Assembly: GCA_031281925.1 (NCBI GenBank)
Contig: JAITES010000209.1
Location: forward strand, 1 to 9,566
DNA length: 9,566 nt
Direction of reading: 5' to 3'
From: Treponema sp.
GTDB taxonomy: Bacteria > Spirochaetota > Spirochaetia > Treponematales > Breznakiellaceae
Numbering within the stretch: the first letter of the stretch is position 1; the number at the start of each line of letters is the position of its first letter. Under the pieces are notes generated by a model that was not told the origin of the DNA, searched no databases, and saw only the letters and a list, made by a program, of their open reading frames with translations. This document shows positions 1 through 6,639 of the stretch, in pieces. The translations under genes and the position numbers were made by a program.

Positions 1-668
1 ATGTGTTTCTGCCCGGCGATCCTTTCCGCACGGATCTTATCGCATCGTTTCTGGATGATGCGAAACTTGTAGCCCACAACCGGGAACACAAGACATGGAC
101 AGGCTCTCTTGACGGACAGAAAGTTTCGGTTACCTCTACCGGCATGGGTTGCCCTTCCACCGCTATTGCCCTGGAAGAGCTGATTAAAATCGGGGCGGAT
201 ACCTTTATCCGCATCGGGACTGCGGGCCGGGTTTGCGACGCGTCCTACGATGAAACCCTGGACGGAGTGATCTGTAATGCGGCCGTCCGGGACGAAGGCA
301 CCACGATTCACTATATCCCCATCGAGTATCCGGCCATAGCGGATCGCCATGTGGTGGCCGCGCTGGCGGATGCCGCAAAGGCCAGGGGACTTAACTATAT
401 AGAAGGCATCTCCCAATCCAAGGATTCTTTCTACGGCCAGCATGAACCTGACAGCATGCCTGCCGCCGCCCGGCTGCATGAACGCTGGGAAGCATGGCGG
501 AGGGGAAATGTGATGTGCTCCGAAATGGAGACGTCGGCGCTTTTTGTTATTTCCAGTATCCGTTCAAAGCGCGCCTCCGCGATCATGTCCTTCAAGAAGA
601 TGGAGGATACCATCCAGATAGCCTGCGATGCCGTCAGGTTATTAATCAAACAGGACGGGGTAAAATAG
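1..668 (+). CDS. udp: Uridine phosphorylase, tandem copy 1 (5' end outside window)
   Basis: This is a member of the PNP/UDP phosphorylase family, which cleaves nucleosides with phosphate to give a free base and ribose-1-phosphate in the cytoplasm. The window opens inside the gene. The GTG at 3 is the internal valine of YVFLPGDP, as shown by copy 2, so the true start lies upstream. Visible family motifs are GDPFR (phosphate-binding loop), RIGT, KDSFYGQHEP near the base-binding region, and SEME, the ribose-binding Glu-Met-Glu. Compared with copy 2, it reads GTAGRV instead of GTCGPV and is about five residues shorter before the last helix. It keeps the FYGQH stretch seen in many firmicute relatives. 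Only one base separates its TAG from the ATG at 670, so the two copies are probably translationally coupled. The family is clear; preference for uridine over another nucleoside is inferred. Confidence 0.9.
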   Translation, partial: VFLPGDPFRTDLIASFLDDAKLVAHNREHKTWTGSLDGQKVSVTSTGMGCPSTAIALEELIKIGADTFIRIGTAGRVCDASYDETLDGVICNAAVRDEGTTIHYIPIEYPAIADRHVVAALADAAKARGLNYIEGISQSKDSFYGQHEPDSMPAAARLHERWEAWRRGNVMCSEMETSALFVISSIRSKRASAIMSFKKMEDTIQIACDAVRLLIKQDGVK

Positions 669-669
669 T

Positions 670-696
670 ATGGCTTTTTTTGAACCTTCCGATTAA
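670..696 (+). other. Probable original N-terminus of udp copy 2, closed by an in-frame stop
   Basis: Eight codons starting at ATG 670 encode MAFFEPSD and end in TAA 694-696, which abuts ATG 697 in the same frame. The best ribosome binding site in the region, GGACGGGG near 653-660, serves ATG 670, not ATG 697. A single A-to-T change (AAA to TAA) would explain the stop. Alternatively it is a short upstream reading frame that delivers ribosomes to ATG 697 by reinitiation. The sequence shows the stop; the history is inferred. Confidence 0.55.
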
Positions 697-1419
697 ATGT
701 ATCACATCAAGATGCGCAAGGGAGACGTTGGGCGTTATGTGTTTCTGCCCGGCGATCCTTTCCGCACGGATCTTATCGCATCGTTTCTGGATGACGCGAA
801 ACTTGTAGCCCACAACCGGGAACACAAAACATGGACAGGCTATCTTGACGGACAGAAAGTTTCGGTTACCTCTACCGGCATGGGCTGCCCTTCCACCGCC
901 ATTGCCCTGGAAGAGCTGATTAAAATCGGGGCGGATACCTTTATCCGCATCGGAACCTGCGGCCCCGTATGCGAGGCCTCCCAGGATCCGTCCCTGGATG
1001 CGATTATCTGTACCGGCGCTGTCCGGGATGAAGGCACCACGATACACTATATTCCCGTTGAATACCCCGCGGTTGCGGATCGTCATGTGGTGGACGCTCT
1101 TGCCAGGGCCGCACAGTCCAGGGGACTTAAAACCCTGGAAGGCATTTCCCAGAGCAAGGATTCTTTCTACGGTGAAGTAGACCCCGACTGCGCACCCGAC
1201 GGCGCAAGACTGAAACAGCGCTGGGAGGCATGGAAGAAGGGAAACGTAGCGGCCTCGGAGATGGAAGCCGCTGCGATTTTTGTTATTTCCAGCATACGGG
1301 GGAAAAGAGCCGGCGCAATTCTCAACTGCAATTATCATAAACCACAACTAATGGAACGTATCATCGGCGCGGCATGTGACGCTGTCAGGCTTCTCATCAA
1401 AGAGGATCAGAAAAACTGA
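697..1419 (+). CDS. udp: Uridine phosphorylase, tandem copy 2
   Basis: This is a 240-residue nucleoside phosphorylase of the same family as copy 1. Motifs are YHI (residues 2-4, whose His in E. coli Udp reaches the neighbouring subunit's active site), GDPFR (19-23), RIGTCG (84-89), KDSFYG (154-159) and SEME (187-190). The substrate-side stretch after FYG reads EVDPD, lacking the Gln seen in copy 1, so specificity may differ. The start is uncertain. ATG 697 has no Shine-Dalgarno and directly follows a TAA. An upstream ATG at 670, with a purine-rich GGACGGGG about nine bases before it, encodes MAFFEPSD and then hits that TAA in the same frame. If TAA were AAA, the protein would start MAFFEPSDKMYHI, which matches the usual N-terminus of the family. 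The gene may therefore depend on reinitiation. It is followed after 24 bases by the ECF ATPase genes. Confidence 0.9.
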   Translation: MYHIKMRKGDVGRYVFLPGDPFRTDLIASFLDDAKLVAHNREHKTWTGYLDGQKVSVTSTGMGCPSTAIALEELIKIGADTFIRIGTCGPVCEASQDPSLDAIICTGAVRDEGTTIHYIPVEYPAVADRHVVDALARAAQSRGLKTLEGISQSKDSFYGEVDPDCAPDGARLKQRWEAWKKGNVAASEMEAAAIFVISSIRGKRAGAILNCNYHKPQLMERIIGAACDAVRLLIKEDQKN

Positions 1420-1443
1420 TGCAAATTCAACAAGGGGCGGTAT

Positions 1444-2301
1444 ATGGGTAAACCGATCATACAGGTAGATAATTTTTCGTACATCTATCCCGATACCGGA
1501 ATCAGGGTTCTGGACGGCCTTTCCTTTACCATCGAAGAGAATGATTTTGTCGGTATCGTGGGATGCAACAAGGCAGGCAAGTCTACCCTCTGTACGTCCC
1601 TGGTTGGAATTCTTCCCTATACCCTGGGAGGGGAATGGGAAGGCGACATCATTGTTGATAATGAAAATCTGGAAGACAGTAAAGGCGCCTTTGCTTCTTC
1701 GGTAATCGGCATAGTTTTTCAGGATGCGGAAAGCCAGTTTACCCAGGAAACGGTTGAAGATGAAATCGCCTTTGCCATGTGTAATTTCGGGTATGAGTCT
1801 TCCGTGATGGAACAGCGGATTCGGGAAGCCGCGTCTTCCTGCGGAGTCTTTGAACTCCTTGACCGTTCCCCCTTCCGGCTCTCCGGGGGACAGCAGCAGC
1901 GTGTCGCCATAGCCTGCATGCTTGCCCTGCGGCCCCGGGTAATTATTCTTGATGAATCTACAAGCCAGCTTGACCCCCTGGGCCGGGATGAGGTATTCAA
2001 CCTGGTAAAAAAACTGCACAAAAACGGAAGTACCATCATCATGGTGGATCACAATATTGAAAAGATCGCCGAATACGCGGACAAGGTGATGGTGATGTAT
2101 CAGGGAAAGATAGTGGAATACGGCGATACACGTTCGGTATTTCAGAAAAAAGATGTTATGGATGCCTGCAGGGTACGTATTCCCCAGGTCAGCGCCGCGT
2201 GCCTTGAACTGGGCAAAACCATTAACGGATTGATGCCCATCAATCTCAGGGAAGCCTGTACCGCATTCGGCATTGTTTCTGCGGAGACCTCCCATGAATG
2301 A
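1444..2301 (+). CDS. ecfA1: ECF transporter ATPase, first subunit (EcfA1-like)
   Basis: This is a 285-residue ABC ATPase that powers vitamin- or metabolite-type uptake as half of an EcfA heterodimer on the inner membrane face. Motifs in order are Walker A GCNKAGKST (40-48), Q-loop FQDAESQF (Q93), signature LSGGQ (146-150), Walker B VIILDE (166-171) followed by ST instead of the usual PT, D-loop near LDPLG, and the switch His in VDHN (H203). Walker A has Cys and Lys where Pro and Gly are common, but the catalytic Lys and Ser are intact. The start has a good GGGGCGG ribosome binding site a few bases upstream. The last eight bases overlap the next ATPase gene. Family assignment rests on the paired ATPases, S component and EcfT gene that follow. 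Confidence 0.9.
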   Translation: MGKPIIQVDNFSYIYPDTGIRVLDGLSFTIEENDFVGIVGCNKAGKSTLCTSLVGILPYTLGGEWEGDIIVDNENLEDSKGAFASSVIGIVFQDAESQFTQETVEDEIAFAMCNFGYESSVMEQRIREAASSCGVFELLDRSPFRLSGGQQQRVAIACMLALRPRVIILDESTSQLDPLGRDEVFNLVKKLHKNGSTIIMVDHNIEKIAEYADKVMVMYQGKIVEYGDTRSVFQKKDVMDACRVRIPQVSAACLELGKTINGLMPINLREACTAFGIVSAETSHE

Positions 2302-3115
2302 CGTGATCCTCCGGACGGAAAAACTGGTACATACCTATCCTACGGGAGTAACGGCTCTCAAGGAAGTTTCCGTCGATTTTTACAGGAATGATGTCGTCTC
2401 CATCGTGGGCCAGAACGGTTCCGGAAAGACTACCCTGGTGCGGCATTTTAACGGCCTCTTAAGGCCCAGTTCGGGCAAAGTGTATGTGGATGGGGAAGAC
2501 GCATCCTCCAAAAGCGTCAGTGTCATGAGCCGCATGGTGGGCTATGTGTTTCAGAACCCGAACCACCAGATCTTCTGTACCACCGTAAGGGATGAATTGG
2601 CGGTGGCGCCGAAGAATTACGGTTTCAGCCCCGGGGAAATTGAAGATAATATCAGCCGGGTCGTGGAACTCATGGGACTTGAACCGATTTTGAAAACACA
2701 TCCCCTGTCGCTGGATTACACTACAAAAAAGATCGTTACCATCGCTTCCGTTCTGGCATATAACCCGCCCATCGTGATTCTCGATGAACCTACCGGAGGA
2801 CTCGATCAGGCGGGCAGGGAGATGTTGAGCAAGATTATTCAGATTACCCATGACGCCGGTCATACGATGATTATCATTTCCCACGACATGGATTATGTAG
2901 CGGAAAATTCCCGCAGGGTTATTGTCATGACCGGAGGGAAGATAATTCTTAACGATACTCCCTGGGTGATCTTTAATAACAAAGAGGTTATGAGGCAGGC
3001 GCAGATTGAGCCGCCCCAGATAACCCAGCTTGATTTGGCGGTAAGGGCAGATGACAACCCAAGCTTGAGCGTGGGTGCATTTGTTGAAAAATATCGAAAC
3101 CGTAAAAATGTTTAG
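2294..3115 (+). CDS. ecfA2: ECF transporter ATPase, second subunit (EcfA2-like), degenerate signature
   Basis: This is a 273-residue ABC ATPase, the partner of the preceding one. ATG 2294 is preferred because GGAG lies about eight bases upstream and the eight-base overlap with ecfA1 implies coupling. A TTG at 2273 is in frame but would add an unlikely FLRRPP stretch. Motifs are Walker A GQNGSGKT (39-46), Q-loop FQNPNHQIF (Q87), Walker B IVILDEPT (160-167) and H-loop SHD (H197). The ABC signature is degenerate: LSLDYTTKK (138-146) replaces LSGGQ-x-x-R, although the flanking VTIASVLAYNPP is typical. In an antiparallel ABC dimer this signature faces Walker A of the first ATPase, so one of the two ATP sites is predicted to be catalytically weak. 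It is followed 12 bases later by the S-component gene. Confidence 0.9.
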   Translation: MNDVILRTEKLVHTYPTGVTALKEVSVDFYRNDVVSIVGQNGSGKTTLVRHFNGLLRPSSGKVYVDGEDASSKSVSVMSRMVGYVFQNPNHQIFCTTVRDELAVAPKNYGFSPGEIEDNISRVVELMGLEPILKTHPLSLDYTTKKIVTIASVLAYNPPIVILDEPTGGLDQAGREMLSKIIQITHDAGHTMIIISHDMDYVAENSRRVIVMTGGKIILNDTPWVIFNNKEVMRQAQIEPPQITQLDLAVRADDNPSLSVGAFVEKYRNRKNV

Positions 3116-3127
3116 CAGGAGGACATT

Positions 3128-3802
3128 ATGGCAATGAAATCAGTCGATGCTTCTACAGGAAAACTCAGGGTAACCTATATGGCTATCCTCATTCCCCTGG
3201 GAGTGGCAATCAACCTGGTGGGGGGACAGGCTGCATCAGCTCTGAAACTTCCCTTCTTTATGGATTCCATTGGTACGGCAATTATTGCGGCGATTATGGG
3301 GCCCTATGTCGGAGCTGTTTCCGGGATTCTGTACAATATCATCTCTTCCATCATTGGTGGGAACCTCATGGGTTCTCTCTTTGGTATCTGCAACCTGGCA
3401 ACAGCCTTTATTGTCGGCTTTATGGTCAGGGGCGGAAAATTCAAAACCCTTGTTCATGCAATCATCGCAACGGTACTCGTTGCATTGGCAAACGCTATTC
3501 TGGGCGCGCCCATAGCGGTAGTGGTCTATGGCGGAATTCAGGGCGCCGGAGTTGACTTTGCCGTGGCAGGTTTCCTGGCGCTTGGAAACGATATTATGAC
3601 GGCGGCCTTCCTTGCCAGGGTACCGATCAACCTGGTTGACAAGGGCATCGCAGTCTTTATTGCGTGGCTCATCCTCAAGAGGCTTCCGGTCAACATGCAG
3701 AACCTTTCAGGCAAACGCTTCGGCAAGTGGGCCAAAGAAGGAGAAGCCGCCGGGACAAAGGCTTCCGCGGAAGCTCCCAAGACCGAAGAAAAATCAGAAT
3801 AA
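3128..3802 (+). CDS. ECF transporter S component (substrate-binding membrane protein), substrate unknown
   Basis: This is a 224-residue hydrophobic protein with about six membrane segments (roughly 17-36, 45-66, 68-80, 83-101, 106-135 and 145-184). A charged Ala/Glu/Lys-rich cytoplasmic tail runs from about 195 to the end. The segment VGGQAASALKLPFFMDSIGT (31-50), followed by a Gly-rich GPYVGAVSG helix, resembles putative S components of the CD3073-type family; that match is from memory. S components bind the substrate and dock on EcfT with its ATPases. The start has AGGAGG six bases upstream. Its position between the ATPase and EcfT genes marks a dedicated transporter. The adjacent uridine phosphorylases point to a nucleoside or base as substrate, which is inference. 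Other small metabolites remain possible. Confidence 0.8.
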   Translation: MAMKSVDASTGKLRVTYMAILIPLGVAINLVGGQAASALKLPFFMDSIGTAIIAAIMGPYVGAVSGILYNIISSIIGGNLMGSLFGICNLATAFIVGFMVRGGKFKTLVHAIIATVLVALANAILGAPIAVVVYGGIQGAGVDFAVAGFLALGNDIMTAAFLARVPINLVDKGIAVFIAWLILKRLPVNMQNLSGKRFGKWAKEGEAAGTKASAEAPKTEEKSE

Positions 3803-3816
3803 ACGGGAGGCGGGGT

Positions 3817-4611
3817 ATGATCCAGGTACGGGACAAACCAACATTTTTACGAAGACTCTATCCGAATACCAAACTCTGGATGTGCCTTGGTTTGACCATA
3901 ACAGTGGTTGTCCTCGCCAATACATGGTATTCAATGGTAGTACTTGCCCTGGGTGTGTTTTTCATATTCAAGGAGAAGTACTACCTTGAATTCAAGGTTG
4001 TAGGCAGCGCTATTTTGCTTATGGCCTTTACCATGTTTCTCATTAACGGAACCCTAAATCCGGTAAACGATTTCACCAAAGACGCGTTGTTTGTGATACC
4101 GGTTCCGCTTGTGCCTTTTAAATTCTACCGGGAAGGTTTGCTTTATGCCCTGCGCTATTTTCAGCGTATTGCTCCCCTTATGGCCGCCCTCTTCCTGCTC
4201 TTCAGAACCATGAACATGACGGATCTGGGCATCTCCATGAACCAGGGCGGGCTGCCCTACCGGGCTTCATTTATCTTCATAACTACGTTTCAAATTTTAC
4301 CCCAGTTGAGTAAAGAGATGCAGCAGATAATGGATGCCCAGAAGGCCAGAGGCCTTGAAACCGAAGGGAATCTCTGGGCGCGCTTTAAGTCTTTCATACC
4401 GGTCATGGTTCCCGTGGTTGCCAATTCGATCATGAAGGTGCAGATGCAGGCCATAGCGCTTGAGACCAAGGGTTTCAACGCGCCGGCCAAAAAAACGATC
4501 TACCGTGATTTGGAAATACGGGGAATAGATCACTTTCTTAAATGGTTAAGTATCGCGGCTTCCATAGCGGCTATTGTATACCGTCTCCTGGTGGTTTTCG
4601 TTAAGAGATAA
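3817..4611 (+). CDS. ecfT: ECF transporter transmembrane coupling protein EcfT (CbiQ family)
   Basis: This is a 264-residue membrane protein that links the S component to the ATPase pair. Hydrophobic segments lie near 20-50, 61-78, 110-130 and 242-262. The long cytoplasmic coupling helices carry the first family motif, Ala-Arg-Gly, in AQKARGLETEG (177-179). The second site reads ETKGF (216-220), with Thr-Lys-Gly where Ala-Arg-Gly is common. ATG 3817 is chosen because GGGAGG lies six bases upstream. An open frame extends further 5' but overlaps the S gene in another frame and has no membrane-protein character. The gap from the S gene is 14 bases, consistent with one operon. The degenerate second coupling motif may match the degenerate ATPase subunit. 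Confidence 0.88.
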   Translation: MIQVRDKPTFLRRLYPNTKLWMCLGLTITVVVLANTWYSMVVLALGVFFIFKEKYYLEFKVVGSAILLMAFTMFLINGTLNPVNDFTKDALFVIPVPLVPFKFYREGLLYALRYFQRIAPLMAALFLLFRTMNMTDLGISMNQGGLPYRASFIFITTFQILPQLSKEMQQIMDAQKARGLETEGNLWARFKSFIPVMVPVVANSIMKVQMQAIALETKGFNAPAKKTIYRDLEIRGIDHFLKWLSIAASIAAIVYRLLVVFVKR

Positions 4612-4623
4612 ACTTTAGATTAC

Positions 4624-5868
4624 ATGAGTGTCCAGCAAGACCGGGAGATCTATTACCGGCGCAACTACATTGCCCTGCTCCTGGACGGGTTTTTCTTCTC
4701 TTTCAGCGCCGGCTATTTTTCCCACACAACGGTTCTGCCGGTCTATGTTTCAAATCTGACATCCAACAGCATCTTTATCGGCCTCCTGGCTGTGTTGTAT
4801 TTTGGCCTTTCAAACGGGGCGGCAATCTTCTCCTGCGTTCTGGGCGTGAATGCCAAAAGTCCCAAATGGACAAGCGTATGGATCTGCCTTACGGAGAGAA
4901 TCGGGTTTATTCTTATTTTTATTTCAACATTCGCGCTTCCGGGCAGCCGGAACACGGCCCTGCTTCTGTTCTTCTTTTCCTTTGCCATTTATGCCGTTTC
5001 TGCAGGACTTGCAAGCCCGGTATACGGCGCGTTGGTTTCGGAGACCATACACAGAAATGTTTCTTCGTTTTACGGATCTTACTACCTTGTAGGTTCCCTG
5101 GCGGGAGTACTGGGGGCCCAGCCAATCAGAATCGTTCTTGAGAAATTTGATTTTCCGCAGAATTACCGCTGGCTCTTCCTCCTGGGTCTTGCAGTCGCAC
5201 AGTTTTCCACTCTTTCCCTGGCTCTGGGAATACGGGAAGTCAGGGAGGATCACGGGAAGCGCCTCAATTTTTCCATGCTTCCCCATGAGCTGAAAAAGAT
5301 ACTCCGCAATAATACTGCGTACCGCAATTTTCTTGTCGTCAGAATATGTGCGGCCATGGCGGATATGAGCATTCCTTTTTATATCATCCGGGTAAAAAAC
5401 CTTTCAGGCGGAACGGACGCGATTGTAGGGATAATGACTACTTCTCTCCTTGTCGCCGACATGGTAAGCAGCAAGGTTTTGGGCCGTATAGGGGATCGTT
5501 TAGGACCTGCGGTCATGGCCCGGATCTCAGTCTCCGCGGGGGTTTTGGCCTGCCTTCTGGCTGTTTTTCTCCCCTCCCCCCTCTGGGGCCTCCTGCTCTT
5601 TGTTCTGGTAAGCGCCGCCACCAGGGGGATGAACCTTGCGACCCAGGTAGCCAGTATTCACTATGCCGAACGTGGAATGGTACCCATCTACACGGCCGCA
5701 AGCGGTATTATGGCGGCCCCCTTCTATGCTCTGTTCGCCCTCGGGGGAGGCTTCCTTTCCAACCGTTTTTCCCTCATTTCTGTTTTCTATGTATCCCTTG
5801 TTCTCTATGTCATAGCCCTGCTTATAAGCTTTTTTACTGAAAGAAGACGCCCCTTCATTTCACCCTAA
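4624..5868 (+). CDS. Major facilitator superfamily transporter, function unknown
   Basis: This is a 414-residue integral membrane protein with about twelve hydrophobic segments, split by a basic central loop around 203-232. The MFS motif-A-like sequence GRIGDRLGP (287-295) lies between the predicted seventh to ninth helices, and a weaker counterpart is expected in the N-terminal half. There is no signal peptide; the N-terminus is short and charged (MSVQQDREIYYRR). It starts 12 bases after ecfT with no convincing Shine-Dalgarno, so translation may depend on coupling. Its place at the end of the nucleoside/ECF operon suggests export of a product such as a free base, or a second uptake route. 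Neither is shown by the sequence. Confidence 0.8.
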   Translation: MSVQQDREIYYRRNYIALLLDGFFFSFSAGYFSHTTVLPVYVSNLTSNSIFIGLLAVLYFGLSNGAAIFSCVLGVNAKSPKWTSVWICLTERIGFILIFISTFALPGSRNTALLLFFFSFAIYAVSAGLASPVYGALVSETIHRNVSSFYGSYYLVGSLAGVLGAQPIRIVLEKFDFPQNYRWLFLLGLAVAQFSTLSLALGIREVREDHGKRLNFSMLPHELKKILRNNTAYRNFLVVRICAAMADMSIPFYIIRVKNLSGGTDAIVGIMTTSLLVADMVSSKVLGRIGDRLGPAVMARISVSAGVLACLLAVFLPSPLWGLLLFVLVSAATRGMNLATQVASIHYAERGMVPIYTAASGIMAAPFYALFALGGGFLSNRFSLISVFYVSLVLYVIALLISFFTERRRPFISP

Positions 5869-5899
5869 ACCGAGATTGACTTTTTTGCGTATTTGGCTG

Positions 5900-5924
5900 G
5901 AGCCCCCGGCGGCAAAAGGGGCTC
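5900..5924 (+). terminator. GC-rich hairpin after the ECF/MFS operon
   Basis: GAGCCCC (5900-5906) pairs with GGGGCTC (5918-5924) across an 11-base loop, 32 bases after the MFS stop. No run of T follows, so this is at best a weak or Rho-assisted terminator, or an mRNA 3' end stabiliser. Confidence 0.3.
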
Positions 5925-5953
5925 TGTACTTTAGCCCGCCGCGGTCATATACT
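5925..5953 (+). promoter_or_regulatory. Possible promoter for the toxin-antitoxin pair
   Basis: TATACT (5948-5953) is a good -10 hexamer 18 bases before the brnT start. A poor -35 candidate, TGTACT (5925-5930), lies 17 bases upstream of it. The short leader leaves room for the GAAAGGGG ribosome binding site. Confidence 0.35.
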
Positions 5954-5971
5954 GAAAGGGGTACAGTTAAC

Positions 5972-6283
5972 ATGGACATCGAGTTTGAGTGGGACGAGGA
6001 AAAGAACCGGATCAACATCCGGGATCACGGGCTGTCCCTTGCCGACGGGGAGGATGTATTTTATGATCCTTTTCGGATGGTTCGCCCGGACAATGACAGC
6101 AGCGAAGGGGAAGACCGCTGGCAGACAATGGGCATGGCCGGAAAAGTTTTGTTTGTCGTTTATACGGAACGGGGAGAAAAGACCCGTATTATATCGGTCC
6201 GCATAGCGGAACCTTTTGAGAGAAGGATTTATTATGGCAATCGTAACACATATCCGCAGGGGTGGCGAAGAATTAACCCCTGA
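5972..6283 (+). CDS. brnT: BrnT-family toxin (ribonuclease of a type II toxin-antitoxin system)
   Basis: This 103-residue protein matches the BrnT pattern: FEWDEEKNRINIRDHG (5-20), VFYDP (29-33), the acidic stretch with EGEDRW (45-50), then VLFVVYTERGEKTRIISVR (59-77) and a final FERRIYY (82-88). BrnT toxins are RelE-like ribonucleases that inhibit translation until bound by the antitoxin. ATG 5972 is used because the protein then begins MDIEFEWDE, as in the family, with AAGGGG about ten bases upstream; upstream in-frame codons contain no family sequence. About 15 residues after ERRIYY extend beyond the usual end, exactly where the next gene overlaps. The toxin-then-partner order with overlap is typical. 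Toxicity has not been shown. Confidence 0.85.
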   Translation: MDIEFEWDEEKNRINIRDHGLSLADGEDVFYDPFRMVRPDNDSSEGEDRWQTMGMAGKVLFVVYTERGEKTRIISVRIAEPFERRIYYGNRNTYPQGWRRINP

Positions 6284-6491
6284 AGAAAAGGCGGCCCGGA
6301 ACGCCCGTCTGGAAGCGGCGGCGAAACGGCCTTATGTCTATGATCCTGATTGTCCCCTGCTGACGGAAAAACAGCTTGCCGAGTTCCGCCCGGCTAACTT
6401 CTCCAGCATGGAGGAACGGGCTCAGGCCATGGAAGCGGCGGGAATAGCAGACCCCGAAGCGATCCCCGTTCCGGAGGCGGTAAACAAATAA
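6234..6491 (+). CDS. Putative antitoxin partner of BrnT, atypical
   Basis: This is an 85-residue soluble protein overlapping brnT by 50 bases. ATG 6234 is chosen because AGAAGGA lies about seven bases upstream; a TTG at 6216 is less likely. An N-terminal helix rich in Glu, Ala and Arg (about 14-31) is followed by YVYDPDCPLLTEKQLAEFRP (34-53), a segment of the kind found in the N-terminal half of many short antitoxins next to BrnT. BrnA normally ends in a ribbon-helix-helix DNA-binding domain; none is visible here, and the C-terminus is a short Glu/Ala/Pro-rich tail. It could neutralise the toxin without regulating the operon, or rely on another DNA-binding protein. The assignment rests mainly on position. 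Confidence 0.6.
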   Translation: MAIVTHIRRGGEELTPEEKAARNARLEAAAKRPYVYDPDCPLLTEKQLAEFRPANFSSMEERAQAMEAAGIADPEAIPVPEAVNK

Positions 6492-6554
6492 GGCCGATTA
6501 CTTCGCCTTCGCCCCCAGTTTCTTCTTCCCGGCCTCTATACGGACCAAAAGCCG

Positions 6555-6583
6555 TTGACAAAGGGCCAAATTTGACGTATATA
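6555..6583 (+). promoter_or_regulatory. Strong sigma-70 promoter for the tRNA gene
   Basis: A consensus -35 TTGACA (6555-6560) is followed by a 17-base spacer and -10 TATATA (6578-6583). A second overlapping pair, TTGACG (6572-6577) with TTTAAT (6594-6599), has 16-base spacing. Both precede the mature tRNA start at 6640, leaving a 5' leader for RNase P to remove. Confidence 0.7.
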
Positions 6584-6639
6584 TAAAAAACATTTTAATT
6601 AGAAGACATATATATCAAAGTTTCTTCTATATGTTTCAC

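Larger units (their letters stand above)
1..954 (+). repeat. Near-identical direct repeat, 1-217 and 737-953
   Basis: The 5' segments of the two udp copies match at an offset of 736 bases, with only five differences over 217 bases (at 59, 92, 106, and two near 150 and 164). Identity breaks sharply at 218/954. In the 60 bases from 241 the copies are only about two thirds identical. The abrupt edge suggests gene conversion or partial recombination, not uniform divergence after duplication. The repeat could also mediate deletion of one copy. Confidence 0.85.

Noticed and set aside
646..2295. Long open frames on the - strand across udp copy 2 and ecfA1
   Set aside because: They mirror strongly conserved + strand genes and carry no known motifs; they are codon-bias shadows.
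3664..3816. Possible upstream extension of ecfT overlapping the S-component gene
   Set aside because: The extension is the out-of-frame shadow of the S-component tail, is highly basic, and ATG 3817 has a strong ribosome binding site.
5876..5971. Possible upstream extension of brnT from a TTG
   Set aside because: The extra residues do not fit the family, run through a hairpin and a -10 box, and the family N-terminus begins at 5972.
6498..6593. A 31-codon ATG frame on the - strand ending in GKKKLGAKAK, overlapping the tRNA promoter
   Set aside because: It is very short, has no clear ribosome binding site, and its AT-rich 5' half is the tRNA promoter. The basic end might be a gene remnant but cannot be supported.
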